A stretch of DNA of 64,000 nt from Lachnospiraceae bacterium (GTDB taxonomy: Bacteria > Bacillota > Clostridia > Lachnospirales > Lachnospiraceae), in assembly GCA_030526245.1 (NCBI GenBank), contig JAUNDD010000006.1, positions 1 to 64,000 of the forward strand, given 5' to 3'. Shown piece after piece: positions 1 to 7,251 of this stretch. The notes under the pieces were generated by a model. It did no database searches and was not told where the DNA came from. It saw nothing but the letters and a program-made list of their open reading frames with translations. Each line of letters opens with the position of its first letter. Positions within the stretch are counted from its first letter, which is position 1. The position numbers and the translations under genes were made by a program.

Positions 1-86
1 TTAAGTTTAACTCTTAAAGAATTTTCAAGGTTGTTTCACTGTTCAGTTTTCAAAGTTCATTTGTTTGCCGCCGCATCAGCGACAGC
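1..86 (-). promoter_or_regulatory. rRNA operon leader with boxA-like element
   Basis: On the minus strand the end of the window reads as a transcribed leader that leaves the window at position 1. It carries CTTTGAAAACTGAACAG (positions about 42-58), which matches the boxA antitermination region of Firmicute rRNA operons, and then an A/T-rich run towards a gene outside the window. The strong promoter just upstream fits. The rRNA gene itself is not visible, so this is inference from leader and promoter only. Confidence 0.6.
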
Positions 87-92
87 TTCGAT

Positions 93-121
93 AGGATACC
101 ACCGGCTTCCGGGATTGTCAA
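93..121 (-). promoter_or_regulatory. Strong sigma-A promoter of the presumed rRNA operon
   Basis: The -35 box TTGACA (116-121) and -10 box TATCCT (93-98) are separated by exactly 17 bases on the minus strand. Upstream of the -35 lies a 12-bp direct repeat (133-144 and 145-156) with T/A tracts, which could act as an UP element. Transcription would run leftwards out of the window. Confidence 0.75.
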
Positions 122-132
122 CCTGTTTTTTT

Positions 133-156
133 AAAGTTTTCGTGAAAGTTTTCGTG
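133..156. repeat. Two 12-bp direct repeats upstream of the -35 box
   Basis: AAAGTTTTCGTG occurs twice in perfect tandem, 11 bases from the -35 box of the presumed rRNA promoter. Comparable duplications precede the tRNA-Leu and infC promoters. Confidence 0.8.
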
Positions 157-169
157 AAGAACGATCCGC

Positions 170-212
170 AAAAAACTGCAAGACCGCGGGCCTCTTGGAG
201 ACTCCGCGGTCT
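170..212 (-). terminator. Rho-independent terminator
   Basis: On the minus strand AGACCGCGG pairs perfectly with CCGCGGTCT (9 bp), and a T-run follows (170-175). It ends the unit containing the HAD gene and the short damaged frame at 218-382. Confidence 0.85.
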
Positions 213-217
213 GGTAA

Positions 218-382
218 TTACTTAACGTATTTATTGCGCATGGCTGCTGTATTGTTCTTGTATTTGAACCTGGTCATCTTCTTGCCCTTGGTGTACTTCT
301 TAAGCTTACTGCTGAAGGATGACTTCGAGATCCTGCTTCCGCCCTTTCCGTAATAGGATTTTTCTTAATTTGATCTTTTCAC
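218..382 (-). pseudogene. Short lysine-rich reading frame with an in-frame stop
   Basis: A minus-strand frame ends at TAA 218-220, just before a good terminator. It encodes a very basic C-terminal part of about 48 residues, rich in Lys, Ser, Tyr and Gly and ending NKYVK. No ATG, GTG or TTG opens it. The only sensible start is a GTG at 380-382, preceded by GAGG and 5 bases after the HAD stop, but codon 6 from there is TAA (365-367). It could be a pseudogene, a stop read-through case, or a 19-codon peptide from the internal ATG. I do not recognise a family. Confidence 0.35.
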
Positions 383-387
383 GAACC

Positions 388-1002
388 TCACGCGTTCACG
401 CGAACCCCTTTACCCTGAAGCCACTTTCGAAGAGCCCCCACATTCATTCTGAAAATGAAGGCGTCCATTCCTGTCAGAATGGAAGCTTCACAGTTCGGCG
501 GGAAATCGTCGATAAACACACTCTCCTCCGGAAGGATATCAAACTTGCGGTAAGCCTCTTTGAATATCTCCGGCTCGGGTTTATTGATATGCACGTCCGC
601 GCTGATCAGCGTATCATCAAAGTACTCGCTGCCCGGAATCCCCGGCCAGTACTCATGCTGCCTGTGACTGGCATTCGAGATCAGGAAGATCCCGTATCCG
701 GCCTCCTTCAGCTCCCGAACCAGCTCGGCCATGCCCTCCACCGGCATCAGCGGCTGCTCCCAGGCAGTCACCAGCACACGCAGCTGATCATGAAGCCGCT
801 CCGGAACCCGCTTGTACCAGATCTCCAGCGCATCTTCTTCGTCCAGCAGACCACGATCCAGCTGTACCCATTCGACAGAGGCATACACTTCCTCAAAAAT
901 GAGCTGTCGGTCTTCCTGCGCCACACCCACACGTTCAAAAAAGGTCGGCTGATCGAAATTGATCAGCACTCTGCCCATATCGAACACTATATTCTTGATC
1001 AT
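388..1002 (-). CDS. HAD superfamily hydrolase, subfamily IA
   Basis: This 204-residue protein has the haloacid dehalogenase motifs in order. Motif I is FDMGRVL near residue 8, with a Gly where many phosphatases have the second Asp. Motif II is ISNAS, motif III is the Lys in NKPEPEIF, and motif IV is the acidic pair in VFIDDF. The D-x-G form of motif I is common in the YihX/epoxide-hydrolase-like branch, so it is probably a cytosolic phosphatase acting on a small sugar phosphate or similar metabolite. The substrate cannot be read from sequence. The ATG follows GAGGAGGAGACGG. An extended -10 promoter (TGGTATACT, 1035-1043) lies upstream. Confidence 0.85.
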   Translation of the reverse strand: MIKNIVFDMGRVLINFDQPTFFERVGVAQEDRQLIFEEVYASVEWVQLDRGLLDEEDALEIWYKRVPERLHDQLRVLVTAWEQPLMPVEGMAELVRELKEAGYGIFLISNASHRQHEYWPGIPGSEYFDDTLISADVHINKPEPEIFKEAYRKFDILPEESVFIDDFPPNCEASILTGMDAFIFRMNVGALRKWLQGKGVRVNA

Positions 1003-1034
1003 CCGTCTCCTCCTCTCGATTCGAGATTTTCCTT

Positions 1035-1043
1035 AGTATACCA
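1035..1043 (-). promoter_or_regulatory. Extended -10 promoter of the HAD gene
   Basis: The minus strand reads TGGTATACT, an extended -10 box, 33 bases upstream of the HAD start. The -35 region is weak. Confidence 0.45.
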
Positions 1044-1102
1044 CATCCGCTCTCCTCACAGAACATTATTGCAGCTTAACGTGTGACTTAGACAGATCTT
1101 TT

Positions 1103-1140
1103 GGTTACAGTTCAGGCGGTTCGATTCCACAAGCCGGCTA
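1103..1140. repeat. Partial copy of the GTTAC intergenic palindrome family
   Basis: The stretch begins GGTTACAGTTCAGGCGGTTC and resembles the reverse complement of the copy at 7150-7183. It lies in the 290-base gap between the HAD gene and the gene at 1295. I see no gene in the rest of that gap. Confidence 0.5.
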
Positions 1141-1294
1141 ACATTCAGGCCGTTCGGTTCCGCGCAGCATCCTGACCATTCACCCGGCATGTCTCCTGAG
1201 ACACAACGCCTTCTTTCCTCCTGCATCTTCATATGCTATACTCAAGCCCATCGGACACCCGAATCTTAAATCAACGATCAGGAGATATCACACC

Positions 1295-1546
1295 ATGAGA
1301 CTTATCCGAATCCAGGAAGCATTAACCGAACGAACCGTTCCCTTTGAATACTCCGAGGAAGATGGCTGCGGCAGCCTTGATTTTCTGTTCCGGGGCATTC
1401 CGTACCACATCTGGGAGTTCCGCGACGGAGACACCTATGGAGTTGAAACCAATATCTTCAATCCCGGCCGCAGTGTGGACATCGAAGGTGATTACGAAGA
1501 AAAGATCGCCGAGCTGATCTCCGGCTGGCCGCTGATGCTCTGTTAA
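1295..1546 (+). CDS. Small conserved hypothetical protein, 83 aa
   Basis: A compact acidic protein with many aromatic residues (PYHIWEF, GYPW-like stretches near the end) and no signal peptide or membrane segment. The start is set by AGGAG nine bases before the ATG. An extended -10 box TGCTATACT (1234-1242) lies upstream, so it probably has its own promoter on the plus strand. I recall similar short proteins in Lachnospiraceae genomes without known function. No catalytic motif is visible. Confidence 0.65.
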   Translation: MRLIRIQEALTERTVPFEYSEEDGCGSLDFLFRGIPYHIWEFRDGDTYGVETNIFNPGRSVDIEGDYEEKIAELISGWPLMLC

Positions 1547-1670
1547 GGGCTGTAATGCTCTGTCGGCAGCTGTTGCCGGGACCTTCCGGCAACAGCTGCA
1601 GAGCCCAGCGACCACCGGGTTACTGTTCACGCGCCAGCTTGCAGCAGAAGAGCCTATGGCTTACCGAACT

Positions 1671-1714
1671 CTCAAAACTTTTTTCATTTTTGTCTCAAAA
1701 CTTTTTTCATTTTT
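1671..1714. repeat. Two 21-bp direct repeats with 23-bp period
   Basis: The stretch starting CTCAAAACTTTTTTCATTTT is repeated at 1671 and 1694. It abuts the -35 box of the tRNA-Leu promoter at 1718 and contains T-tracts one to two helical turns apart, as expected for an UP element or a protein site. Confidence 0.85.
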
Positions 1715-1717
1715 TTG

Positions 1718-1746
1718 TTGACACAAACAGTCTCCGGTGCTATACT
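1718..1746 (+). promoter_or_regulatory. Promoter of tRNA-Leu
   Basis: TTGACA (1718-1723), a 17-base spacer and TATACT (1741-1746) form a near-consensus sigma-A promoter 11 bases upstream of the tRNA. Confidence 0.9.
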
Positions 1747-1757
1747 TCCATTTGTTC

Positions 1758-1841
1758 GCGGAAGTGTCGGAATTGGCAGACGAGCAAGACTAAGGATCTT
1801 GTGGCGGTTACGTCGTGTGGGTTCAAGTCCCATCTTCCGCA
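1758..1841 (+). tRNA. tRNA-Leu (anticodon AAG)
   Basis: The acceptor stem GCGGAAG pairs with CTTCCGC. The anticodon arm CAAGA-CTAAGGA-TCTTG gives anticodon AAG, reading CUU. A long variable arm (class II, TGGCGGTTACGTCG) and the T-loop GGTTCAAGTCCC are present. The CCA end is not encoded, since TAC follows the discriminator A, so it must be added by nucleotidyltransferase. It has its own promoter and terminator. Confidence 0.93.
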
Positions 1842-1850
1842 TACACTGAA

Positions 1851-1877
1851 AACCACCTGAATTCAGGTGGTTTTTTT
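1851..1877 (+). terminator. Terminator of tRNA-Leu
   Basis: AACCACCTGA pairs with TCAGGTGGTT, followed by seven T residues, ten bases after the tRNA. Confidence 0.92.
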
Positions 1878-1947
1878 GTTGCCTGTGAACAGGCCTGGAT
1901 TGCGAAAATACGAAGCATCGGGCAGATCACATGCTCAATATACCAAA

Positions 1948-1971
1948 AGCCGGCAGATCACTCTGCCGGCT
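1948..1971 (-). terminator. Terminator of the exonuclease gene
   Basis: AGCCGGCAGA and TCTGCCGGCT form a 10-bp stem with a short loop, followed on the minus strand by TTTTGG. The stem overlaps the stop codon of the exonuclease gene. Confidence 0.8.
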
Positions 1972-2608
1972 TATTTGTTTGGCGTTCAGCCTCCCGAAGC
2001 TTTTTCTCCCGCTCCCGATTGTAGAGTTCTACGATCTGACGCCGGTTGTTTTCCGAACGGGTATGCACGTACAGCATCGCCGTATTAAACGCATCGTCCA
2101 GCGCATCGTGTTCGGATCCCTCAAAGGGAAGCTTCGCATATCCCAGTGCCCGGGACAGGGCCACCGGCCGTTTCTCCCGCAGCAGATGCATATACCACTC
2201 CTGGAAGTCATCCCAGTGGGTCATCATGCGCTTCTGACCTTCCGAAAGCTCCAGTCGCTTAAGAAGGATCTCGAAGAGCATCTGATGATAGTCATTTTTG
2301 CTCCATGCCCAGATCCGGTATCGTTCTCCGCAGGATTCACACCATTCATAGAACTTCTGAAAAGCCACCTCAAAGGGATCCGCATCCTGCACCATCTCTG
2401 TTGTGATACCCGTGATCTTTGTATACCAGGTCCCGATCTTGTCGTTATACTGGGGCTTTACATAGATCTTAAAGGTATCCTCCACCTTATTGCGTCTCCC
2501 AAGCATCACCGCGCCGATCTCGATGATCTCATAGGGCGTGATGTTCTTTTCATATGTATACCGCTCATCCAGCGCATTCATTTCCAGATCTACAAATATT
2601 TGTCTCAT
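1958..2608 (-). CDS. DEDDh 3'-5' exonuclease family protein
   Basis: This 216-residue protein starts with the ExoI motif VDLEMNA (Asp and Glu that bind metal, near residues 7-9) and has the ExoIII motif HDALDDAFNT near residue 167, with His and Asp. A second acidic region (WAWSKND) lies between them. This is the DnaQ/RNase T-like fold of single-strand nucleases that act on DNA or RNA ends in the cytosol. The last 35 residues are charged and helical. The ATG follows GAGGAAGAGA. It is transcribed after rplT but separated from it by a terminator. The substrate is not determinable. Confidence 0.85.
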   Translation of the reverse strand: MRQIFVDLEMNALDERYTYEKNITPYEIIEIGAVMLGRRNKVEDTFKIYVKPQYNDKIGTWYTKITGITTEMVQDADPFEVAFQKFYEWCESCGERYRIWAWSKNDYHQMLFEILLKRLELSEGQKRMMTHWDDFQEWYMHLLREKRPVALSRALGYAKLPFEGSEHDALDDAFNTAMLYVHTRSENNRRQIVELYNREREKKLREAERQTNKPAE

Positions 2609-2663
2609 TTCTCTTCCTCAGTCATTCCTTTGAGATCGCAGCACGCCACCAATCCTGTGAAAT

Positions 2664-2693
2664 AAAAAGAGGACACTCTCTCGAATGTCCCCT
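2664..2693 (-). terminator. Terminator of infC-rpmI-rplT
   Basis: On the minus strand GGGGACA...TGTCCTC is followed by TTTTT, 20 bases after the rplT stop. Confidence 0.85.
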
Positions 2694-2713
2694 TCGCATT
2701 ACCTTAATTAAAA

Positions 2714-3070
2714 TTAAGCCAGTTTGCTCTTAGCAACTTCTGCCAGCTGCTTGAAGCCTGCCTCATCGGTAACAGCCATATCAGCCAGAACCTTACGGTT
2801 CAGCTCGATACCAGCCAGCTTCAGGCCGTACATGAACTTGCTGTAGGAAAGGCCGTTCAGTCTTGCTGCTGCGTTGATACGAGCGATCCACAGCTGTCTG
2901 AACTGACGCTTTCTCTGCTTTCTGCCAGCGTATGCGCTGGTCAGTGCTCTCATTACAGACTGCTTAGCAACTCTGTACTGCTTGGAACGTGCGCCTCTGT
3001 AGCCCTTAGCGAGCTTCAGTACACGGTTATGTCTCTTCTTTGCGTTAAGGCCGCCTTTAATTCTTGCCAT
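2714..3070 (-). CDS. rplT: 50S ribosomal protein L20
   Basis: A 118-residue basic protein of standard L20 length, beginning MARIKGG and carrying the conserved [13 protein letters not shown] and [13 protein letters not shown] segments. L20 binds 23S rRNA early in large-subunit assembly. In Firmicutes it also represses its own operon by binding the infC leader. It is the last gene of infC-rpmI-rplT and starts after AAGGAGG. Confidence 0.98.
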   Translation of the reverse strand: MARIKGGLNAKKRHNRVLKLAKGYRGARSKQYRVAKQSVMRALTSAYAGRKQRKRQFRQLWIARINAAARLNGLSYSKFMYGLKLAGIELNRKVLADMAVTDEAGFKQLAEVAKSKLA

Positions 3071-3103
3071 TTTCGTTTCCTCCTTCGACTATTCGACTAC
3101 GTA

Positions 3104-3301
3104 TTAGAGATACGGTAAGATCTTCTTCATGTTCTGAGCGTTTGTCGGATCAGTGATGATGGACTTTCTCAGATTTCTCTTTCTCTTAGTCGACTTCTTG
3201 GTCAGGATATGGCTCTTGTAAGCTTTATTTCTCTTTAACAGACCAGTACCGGTCTTGCTGAAGCGCTTTGCAGCAGCTCTGCTGGTTTTCATCTTAGGCA
3301 T
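3104..3301 (-). CDS. rpmI: 50S ribosomal protein L35
   Basis: A 65-residue, strongly basic protein of usual L35 length, with [14 protein letters not shown] at the start and a [11 protein letters not shown] core. A longer in-frame start at 3319 exists, but the family begins MPKMKT and AGGAGG lies just before the ATG at 3301. It lies between infC and rplT, as in most Firmicutes. Confidence 0.97.
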   Translation of the reverse strand: MPKMKTSRAAAKRFSKTGTGLLKRNKAYKSHILTKKSTKRKRNLRKSIITDPTNAQNMKKILPYL

Positions 3302-3397
3302 TGTATTGTCCTCCTTCATTGATATGTTGCTGGCATCGTCCGCCGTTTTTCAGCCGCGTGGATGCCCATCCGCTGCCGACCCTTCAGGTCAGCCACG

Positions 3398-3904
3398 TTA
3401 CTTCTTTGCACTCAGGAAAATCGTAAGGGATCTGCCTTCCTGCTTGATCGGTTTGTCGATCACAGCAATATCTTCCAGTGACTTTGCAAAATCTTCAAGG
3501 ATATAACGGCTGGCATTCATATGTGCCATCTCACGTCCGCGGAACCGCAACGTAACCTTTACCTTATTTCCTTTCTCGAGGAACTTGCGCGCACCGTTTG
3601 TCTTTGTGTTCAGATCGTTCACATCGATGTTCGGTGAGAGACGAATTTCCTTGATTTCAATGATTTTCTGCTTTTTCTTTGCTTCTTTTTCCTTGCGGAC
3701 CATTTCGTACTTATACTTTCCGTAGTCAATGATCTTGCATACCGGCGGCTTAGCAGTCGGTGCAACCTTGACAAGGTCCAGTTCTGCTTCCAGAGCCAGC
3801 TTCATGGCTTCCTTAGCGGACATAATGCCGAGCTGCTCTCCATGCACTCCAATCAGACGAACTTCGCGATCACGGATCTGTTCGTTAATCATTAAATCGC
3901 TAAT
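3398..3904 (-). CDS. infC: Translation initiation factor IF-3, AUU start
   Basis: IF-3 prevents subunit joining and proofreads the start codon on the 30S subunit. The N-terminal domain (NEQIRDREVRLIG) and C-terminal domain (KVKVTLRFRGREM) are both present. The first ATG (3890-3892) lies too far from the ribosome site. AGGAGGG (3912-3918) is seven bases before an in-frame ATT (3902-3904), which gives ISDLMINEQIRDR, the expected IF-3 N-terminus. An AUU start is the classic device by which IF-3 limits its own synthesis. With it the protein is 168 residues. It is the first gene of its operon, behind an attenuated leader. Confidence 0.95.
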   Translation of the reverse strand: MSDLMINEQIRDREVRLIGVHGEQLGIMSAKEAMKLALEAELDLVKVAPTAKPPVCKIIDYGKYKYEMVRKEKEAKKKQKIIEIKEIRLSPNIDVNDLNTKTNGARKFLEKGNKVKVTLRFRGREMAHMNASRYILEDFAKSLEDIAVIDKPIKQEGRSLTIFLSAKK

Positions 3905-3940
3905 GGTTTTTCCCTCCTATTAATCATGAAAAATCTGAAC

Positions 3941-3969
3941 AAAAAAAGACAGACCGCCTAGTGTCCGTC
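3941..3969 (-). promoter_or_regulatory. Leader attenuator before infC (L20-leader type)
   Basis: Between the promoter (4117-4145) and infC lies an intrinsic terminator: GACGGAC (3963-3969) pairs with GTCTGTC (3948-3954, one G-U pair), then seven T residues. In Firmicutes such a leader is controlled by L20, which stabilises the terminator when in excess. I see the terminator directly; L20 binding is inferred from the family. Confidence 0.8.
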
Positions 3970-4116
3970 CATACAATCTCAGAAAAACCACGCTCGAAAC
4001 GCCTTGCTTTCCGTTGTATTATGAACCCAAAACACGCACCGATCCGCTTCGGCCGAGGCCTTAGCATATTATGTCTGGGTGAGAGCGAACACTCTGCTTG
4101 CTTTATAACCTCTGAA

Positions 4117-4145
4117 AGATTACCACACCGACTCCCGCCTGTCAA
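4117..4145 (-). promoter_or_regulatory. Promoter of infC-rpmI-rplT
   Basis: TTGACA (4140-4145), 17 bases and TAATCT (4117-4122) on the minus strand. The leader to the infC start is about 205 bases. Confidence 0.85.
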
Positions 4146-4155
4146 GGCTGAATTC

Positions 4156-4195
4156 CCGAGTTTTTTCAATCATATGAACCGAGTTTTTTCAATCA
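4156..4195. repeat. Two 17-bp direct repeats with 23-bp period upstream of infC
   Basis: TGATTGAAAAAACTCGG (minus strand) occurs at 4156-4172 and 4179-4195, ten bases upstream of the -35 box. The 23-bp period equals that of the repeats before tRNA-Leu. Confidence 0.85.
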
Positions 4196-4207
4196 AAATT
4201 TACATAG

Positions 4208-4356
4208 GTTACAGGTCACGCAGTGAACTGTAACGGGCCAAAATCCATTCCAAATTGCCTTTACTTGACGAATGCCATTCCAAATCGCGTTTCGCACGAT
4301 GGCATTCGGTCCATCCTATTCGCTTCGCGAATACGATCTGTAGCAATGGGATTTTG
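4208..4356. repeat. GTTAC palindrome followed by a multi-hairpin module
   Basis: The gap between infC and the flavoprotein gene holds no gene. At 4208-4234 GTTACAGGTCAC-GCA-GTGAACTGTAAC forms a near-perfect palindrome. From 4238 CCAAAATCCATT is mirrored by AATGGGATTTTGG near 4344. Inside are GAATGCCAT/ATGGCATTC and TATTCGC/GCGAATA stems. The same arrangement (palindrome, CCAAAA, multi-hairpin stretch) occurs at 9476-9601. Confidence 0.7.
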
Positions 4357-4400
4357 GCCTGCAACCCCCGGGAAGTGCGGCCGCTGCGTGAACTGCATCC

Positions 4401-4432
4401 AAAAGGGCAGGACCCCCAGGCCCTGCCCTTTT
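4401..4432 (-). terminator. Terminator of the flavoprotein reductase gene
   Basis: GGGCAGG and CCTGCCC arms flanked by A- and T-runs. On the minus strand the stem is followed by TTTT. Confidence 0.8.
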
Positions 4433-4484
4433 CTGCCGCGGCCCTTACAGGCCTGCGGCTTTTTGTTCCAATGATCCGATCGGA

Positions 4485-7043
4485 TTATTCAGCCTTGTCA
4501 GCCACGATGGTGTTGGCTGCGGTACGGCCGGATACGAAGATCTCAACGATTGCGTTACCGCCCAGACGGTTACCGCCGTGGATACCACCGGTAACCTCAC
4601 CGGCAGCGTACAGACCTTCAATGATGTTGCCCTCTGCATCCAGAACGTGACGCTCGGTGTCGATGGACAGACCACCCATGGTGTGATGTGTGGACGGAGC
4701 CATTACACGGATACGCAGCTTCACGCCATCCAGCTGATAGCTGTCTACATCGTAGTTGCCGGTCTCATCCTTGTCAGCCTTACCGATGATGTTGTCACCC
4801 AGGCTCTTGTGTACTTCTGCCTCGGTGTTGGTCATCAGAGCCTTATCGTATGCTTCGATGGTCTCGTATACAACAGCCGGATCTGCTTCCATGCCGAACT
4901 CATCGAGAACAGCCTGCAGCTCATCCTGGTTGCTTACATAGTATACTCTGCCGTCAACCTGATCGTAGTTGATCACGATCTCACCGGTGCTGTAGTCATC
5001 GTACGGATACGGTCTTCCGATTGCCTGATCAGCGTTGGTGAACTCAAGGAATACGCCCTGAGCGCCGTTAACTTCAACACCGTTCTGGAACTCACCCAGA
5101 GACAGTACGTCACGCTCTGCGGACTCGTCAACGAAACGCTTACCGGTGGTCGGGTTGATGTAGGCAGCATAGCCGCCGCGGCCGAATGCCAGGTTACCGT
5201 TGTCGACCCAGGAGATCGGCATCATCTGTGCCCAGCCGGTACCTACCAGATCTGCACCTGCCTCAGCACCCATATCCAGACCGTCACCTACCAGAGAAGA
5301 ACGGTTGGTCGTCTTGGTTGCGTCGGTGATGTACTCGGTATTCCAGTACTGGTTGGTCTCCATAACCTTGCTGATGTTGGCAGCGTAGCCACCGGTTGCC
5401 AGAACGACACCGTCGTTTGCATGAGCGATGACCTTGGTGCCATCGTACATAACAGCGTTAACACCAACGACCTTGCCGTCTTCGATGATCAGGCTTTCAG
5501 CCTTGGTTCTGGTCATGATCTGATTCTCTTCAGCCTTCTCGGAGGTCTCCATCAGAGTATTCAGGGTCGGAGCGAAGTAAGCACCCCAGTTACCGGTTGC
5601 TTCCATCTCGCCATCGCCGTCGATATCAGCACCGAGCTGACGGTTTTCTCTGTACCACAGAGCACCGATCAGAGTCAGAGCCTCGCCGTCTGCGAACTTG
5701 GCACCCTGGTCTTCCAGCCAGGTCTTCAGCTCATAGCCGCCCTTTACGAACTGGGTTACCAGATCAACGTTACCATAGATCCAGTCAGTCTTGTCAGCGT
5801 TCTGACGCAGGCCGCCGTAGTAGGTCTGGAAGATGTGAAGGTTATCGGTAGAGAACAGAGTGATCTCGCTCTCCGGGATACCTGCATCCAGCTTCGGCTG
5901 TGCCCACTCGAGGTAAGCGTTGATCTCAGCCTTCAGCTCCTGCAGAACCGGCAGATACTCTTCGTGTACACCCTGCTGGCTCAGCTCAGCGATCTCGCCG
6001 GCTACGTACTCATGATCTACGAAGTAGTCACCGTTGAACGGCTCCTCGGACCATGCAGCAATCTGCTTCAGCACGTCGATGTTGCCGTGTGCGGACATAA
6101 CCTTTGCGTAGGTCTGGCCGTCGTAATCCCAAACAGCCTCGGTAGCATCCGGATCTGCCGGATCCCATACCAGGTACGGCATGGTAGCCTGGAACTGACC
6201 GCCGGATACCAGGGTGTTACCACCGATCTCAGCGTTTTCCTCGATAACCAGAACACTCTCGCCGTTCTGTGCAGCCTGTGCAGCAGCACCCATACCGGCA
6301 CCGCCGGCACCAACTACGATCACGTCTGCAGTCACTTCGATATCAGCCTGTGCCTCATGAGCAACAGTGTTCTCCTTGAATGCATCCAGATTGGTGCAGC
6401 CAGCCTGCTCTGCTGCATCGTTCAGAGCTTCCTTAACAGCGCGGCTGGTGAAGGTTGCACCGGAAACAGCGTCTACGCCGGAGCCGTTTGCTGCGATGGC
6501 ATCGTTGAGCATGATATCGAAAGCCGGAGTACCAACGTGAGCGGTCTCAGCAGAGCCTGCTACTGCGATATCCGTGATCTTTCCTTCATCAAAGGTAACG
6601 TCCAGAGAAACCGGTCCGTTGTAACCCTCGCCTACACCGGTGTAGGTGCCTGCTGTGAAAGCCAGCTCTGCAGCCGGAGCTGCTTCAACACCGCTGGCTG
6701 CCTCGATTGCCTTTGCAGCAGCAGCCTTTGCGCCTTCGCTGGTCAGGGATGCTCCTGCAACACCATCGATCTCAGCGCCCTGTGCAGCAACGATCTGTGC
6801 ACCCAGCTCTTCAACCGCTGCACCGCCGATGGTCGGGGTCTCATCTGCACCCTCAACAACAGCCTCGGTGATAGCACCGCTCTCGTCAACTGTGATGGTT
6901 ACGTTTACCTTACCGCCAAAGCCATCAGCCGAGCCGGTGAAGGTGCCTGCATTCAGACCATCAGCCATAGCAGAAGTAGCTGCAAAGCTGGCGATCATAG
7001 CTGCGCTCATAGCCAGCGCAGTCATGCGACGTGCATTTTTCAT
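4485..7043 (-). CDS. Exported FAD/FMN-dependent reductase (fumarate reductase flavoprotein-like)
   Basis: The 852-residue protein starts at ATG 7043 behind AGGAGG; an upstream in-frame extension has no ribosome site. Residues 1-28 form a signal peptide ending in ATSAMA, with no lipobox cysteine. Two FMN-binding domains follow (about 30-115 and 130-210). Their Thr-containing motifs GASLT (Thr101) and SGATFT (Thr199) fit covalent FMN attachment. From residue 240 comes an FAD-binding domain (GAGGAG at 245-250) ending in the conserved HHTMGGLSID and GGNRLGGNAI. This matches extracytosolic fumarate, urocanate or acrylate-type reductases. The acceptor cannot be read from sequence. No haem motif is present, so electrons probably arrive via flavins. 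It is controlled from the MerR-type promoter at 7252-7282. Confidence 0.9.
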   Translation of the reverse strand: MKNARRMTALAMSAAMIASFAATSAMADGLNAGTFTGSADGFGGKVNVTITVDESGAITEAVVEGADETPTIGGAAVEELGAQIVAAQGAEIDGVAGASLTSEGAKAAAAKAIEAASGVEAAPAAELAFTAGTYTGVGEGYNGPVSLDVTFDEGKITDIAVAGSAETAHVGTPAFDIMLNDAIAANGSGVDAVSGATFTSRAVKEALNDAAEQAGCTNLDAFKENTVAHEAQADIEVTADVIVVGAGGAGMGAAAQAAQNGESVLVIEENAEIGGNTLVSGGQFQATMPYLVWDPADPDATEAVWDYDGQTYAKVMSAHGNIDVLKQIAAWSEEPFNGDYFVDHEYVAGEIAELSQQGVHEEYLPVLQELKAEINAYLEWAQPKLDAGIPESEITLFSTDNLHIFQTYYGGLRQNADKTDWIYGNVDLVTQFVKGGYELKTWLEDQGAKFADGEALTLIGALWYRENRQLGADIDGDGEMEATGNWGAYFAPTLNTLMETSEKAEENQIMTRTKAESLIIEDGKVVGVNAVMYDGTKVIAHANDGVVLATGGYAANISKVMETNQYWNTEYITDATKTTNRSSLVGDGLDMGAEAGADLVGTGWAQMMPISWVDNGNLAFGRGGYAAYINPTTGKRFVDESAERDVLSLGEFQNGVEVNGAQGVFLEFTNADQAIGRPYPYDDYSTGEIVINYDQVDGRVYYVSNQDELQAVLDEFGMEADPAVVYETIEAYDKALMTNTEAEVHKSLGDNIIGKADKDETGNYDVDSYQLDGVKLRIRVMAPSTHHTMGGLSIDTERHVLDAEGNIIEGLYAAGEVTGGIHGGNRLGGNAIVEIFVSGRTAANTIVADKAE

Positions 7044-7101
7044 GTCTCTTCCTCCTGAAAAACAAACACAGAGATGCTCCTGCTGCAGTTCATCTGCGTA
7101 A

Positions 7102-7183
7102 ACCGTATCCGTTCCTTCGCCCCCGGGGTTCTGCCGCATACGCGACAAAACGCCTCGCGGAATCGAATCGCCTGAACTGTAAT
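7102..7183. repeat. Copy of the GTTAC/GTAAC intergenic element inside a 5' leader
   Basis: This copy contains TTCTGCCGCATACGCGACAA and ends GCCTGAACTGTAAT. It resembles the element at 43028-43098. It lies in the untranslated leader of the flavoprotein mRNA, between the promoter and the start codon. Confidence 0.55.
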
Positions 7184-7251
7184 CTTTCGCATCTCTTGTG
7201 GTCTTCTCCGCTTTTTCAAGCTTCCGAATTCCACCCCATTGTGATAAAATT

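Noticed and set aside
4578..7058. An 826-codon open frame on the plus strand, antisense to the flavoprotein gene
   Set aside because: No ribosome site or recognisable domain; it is Cys- and Val-rich in a way expected from the complement of a conserved GC-rich gene.
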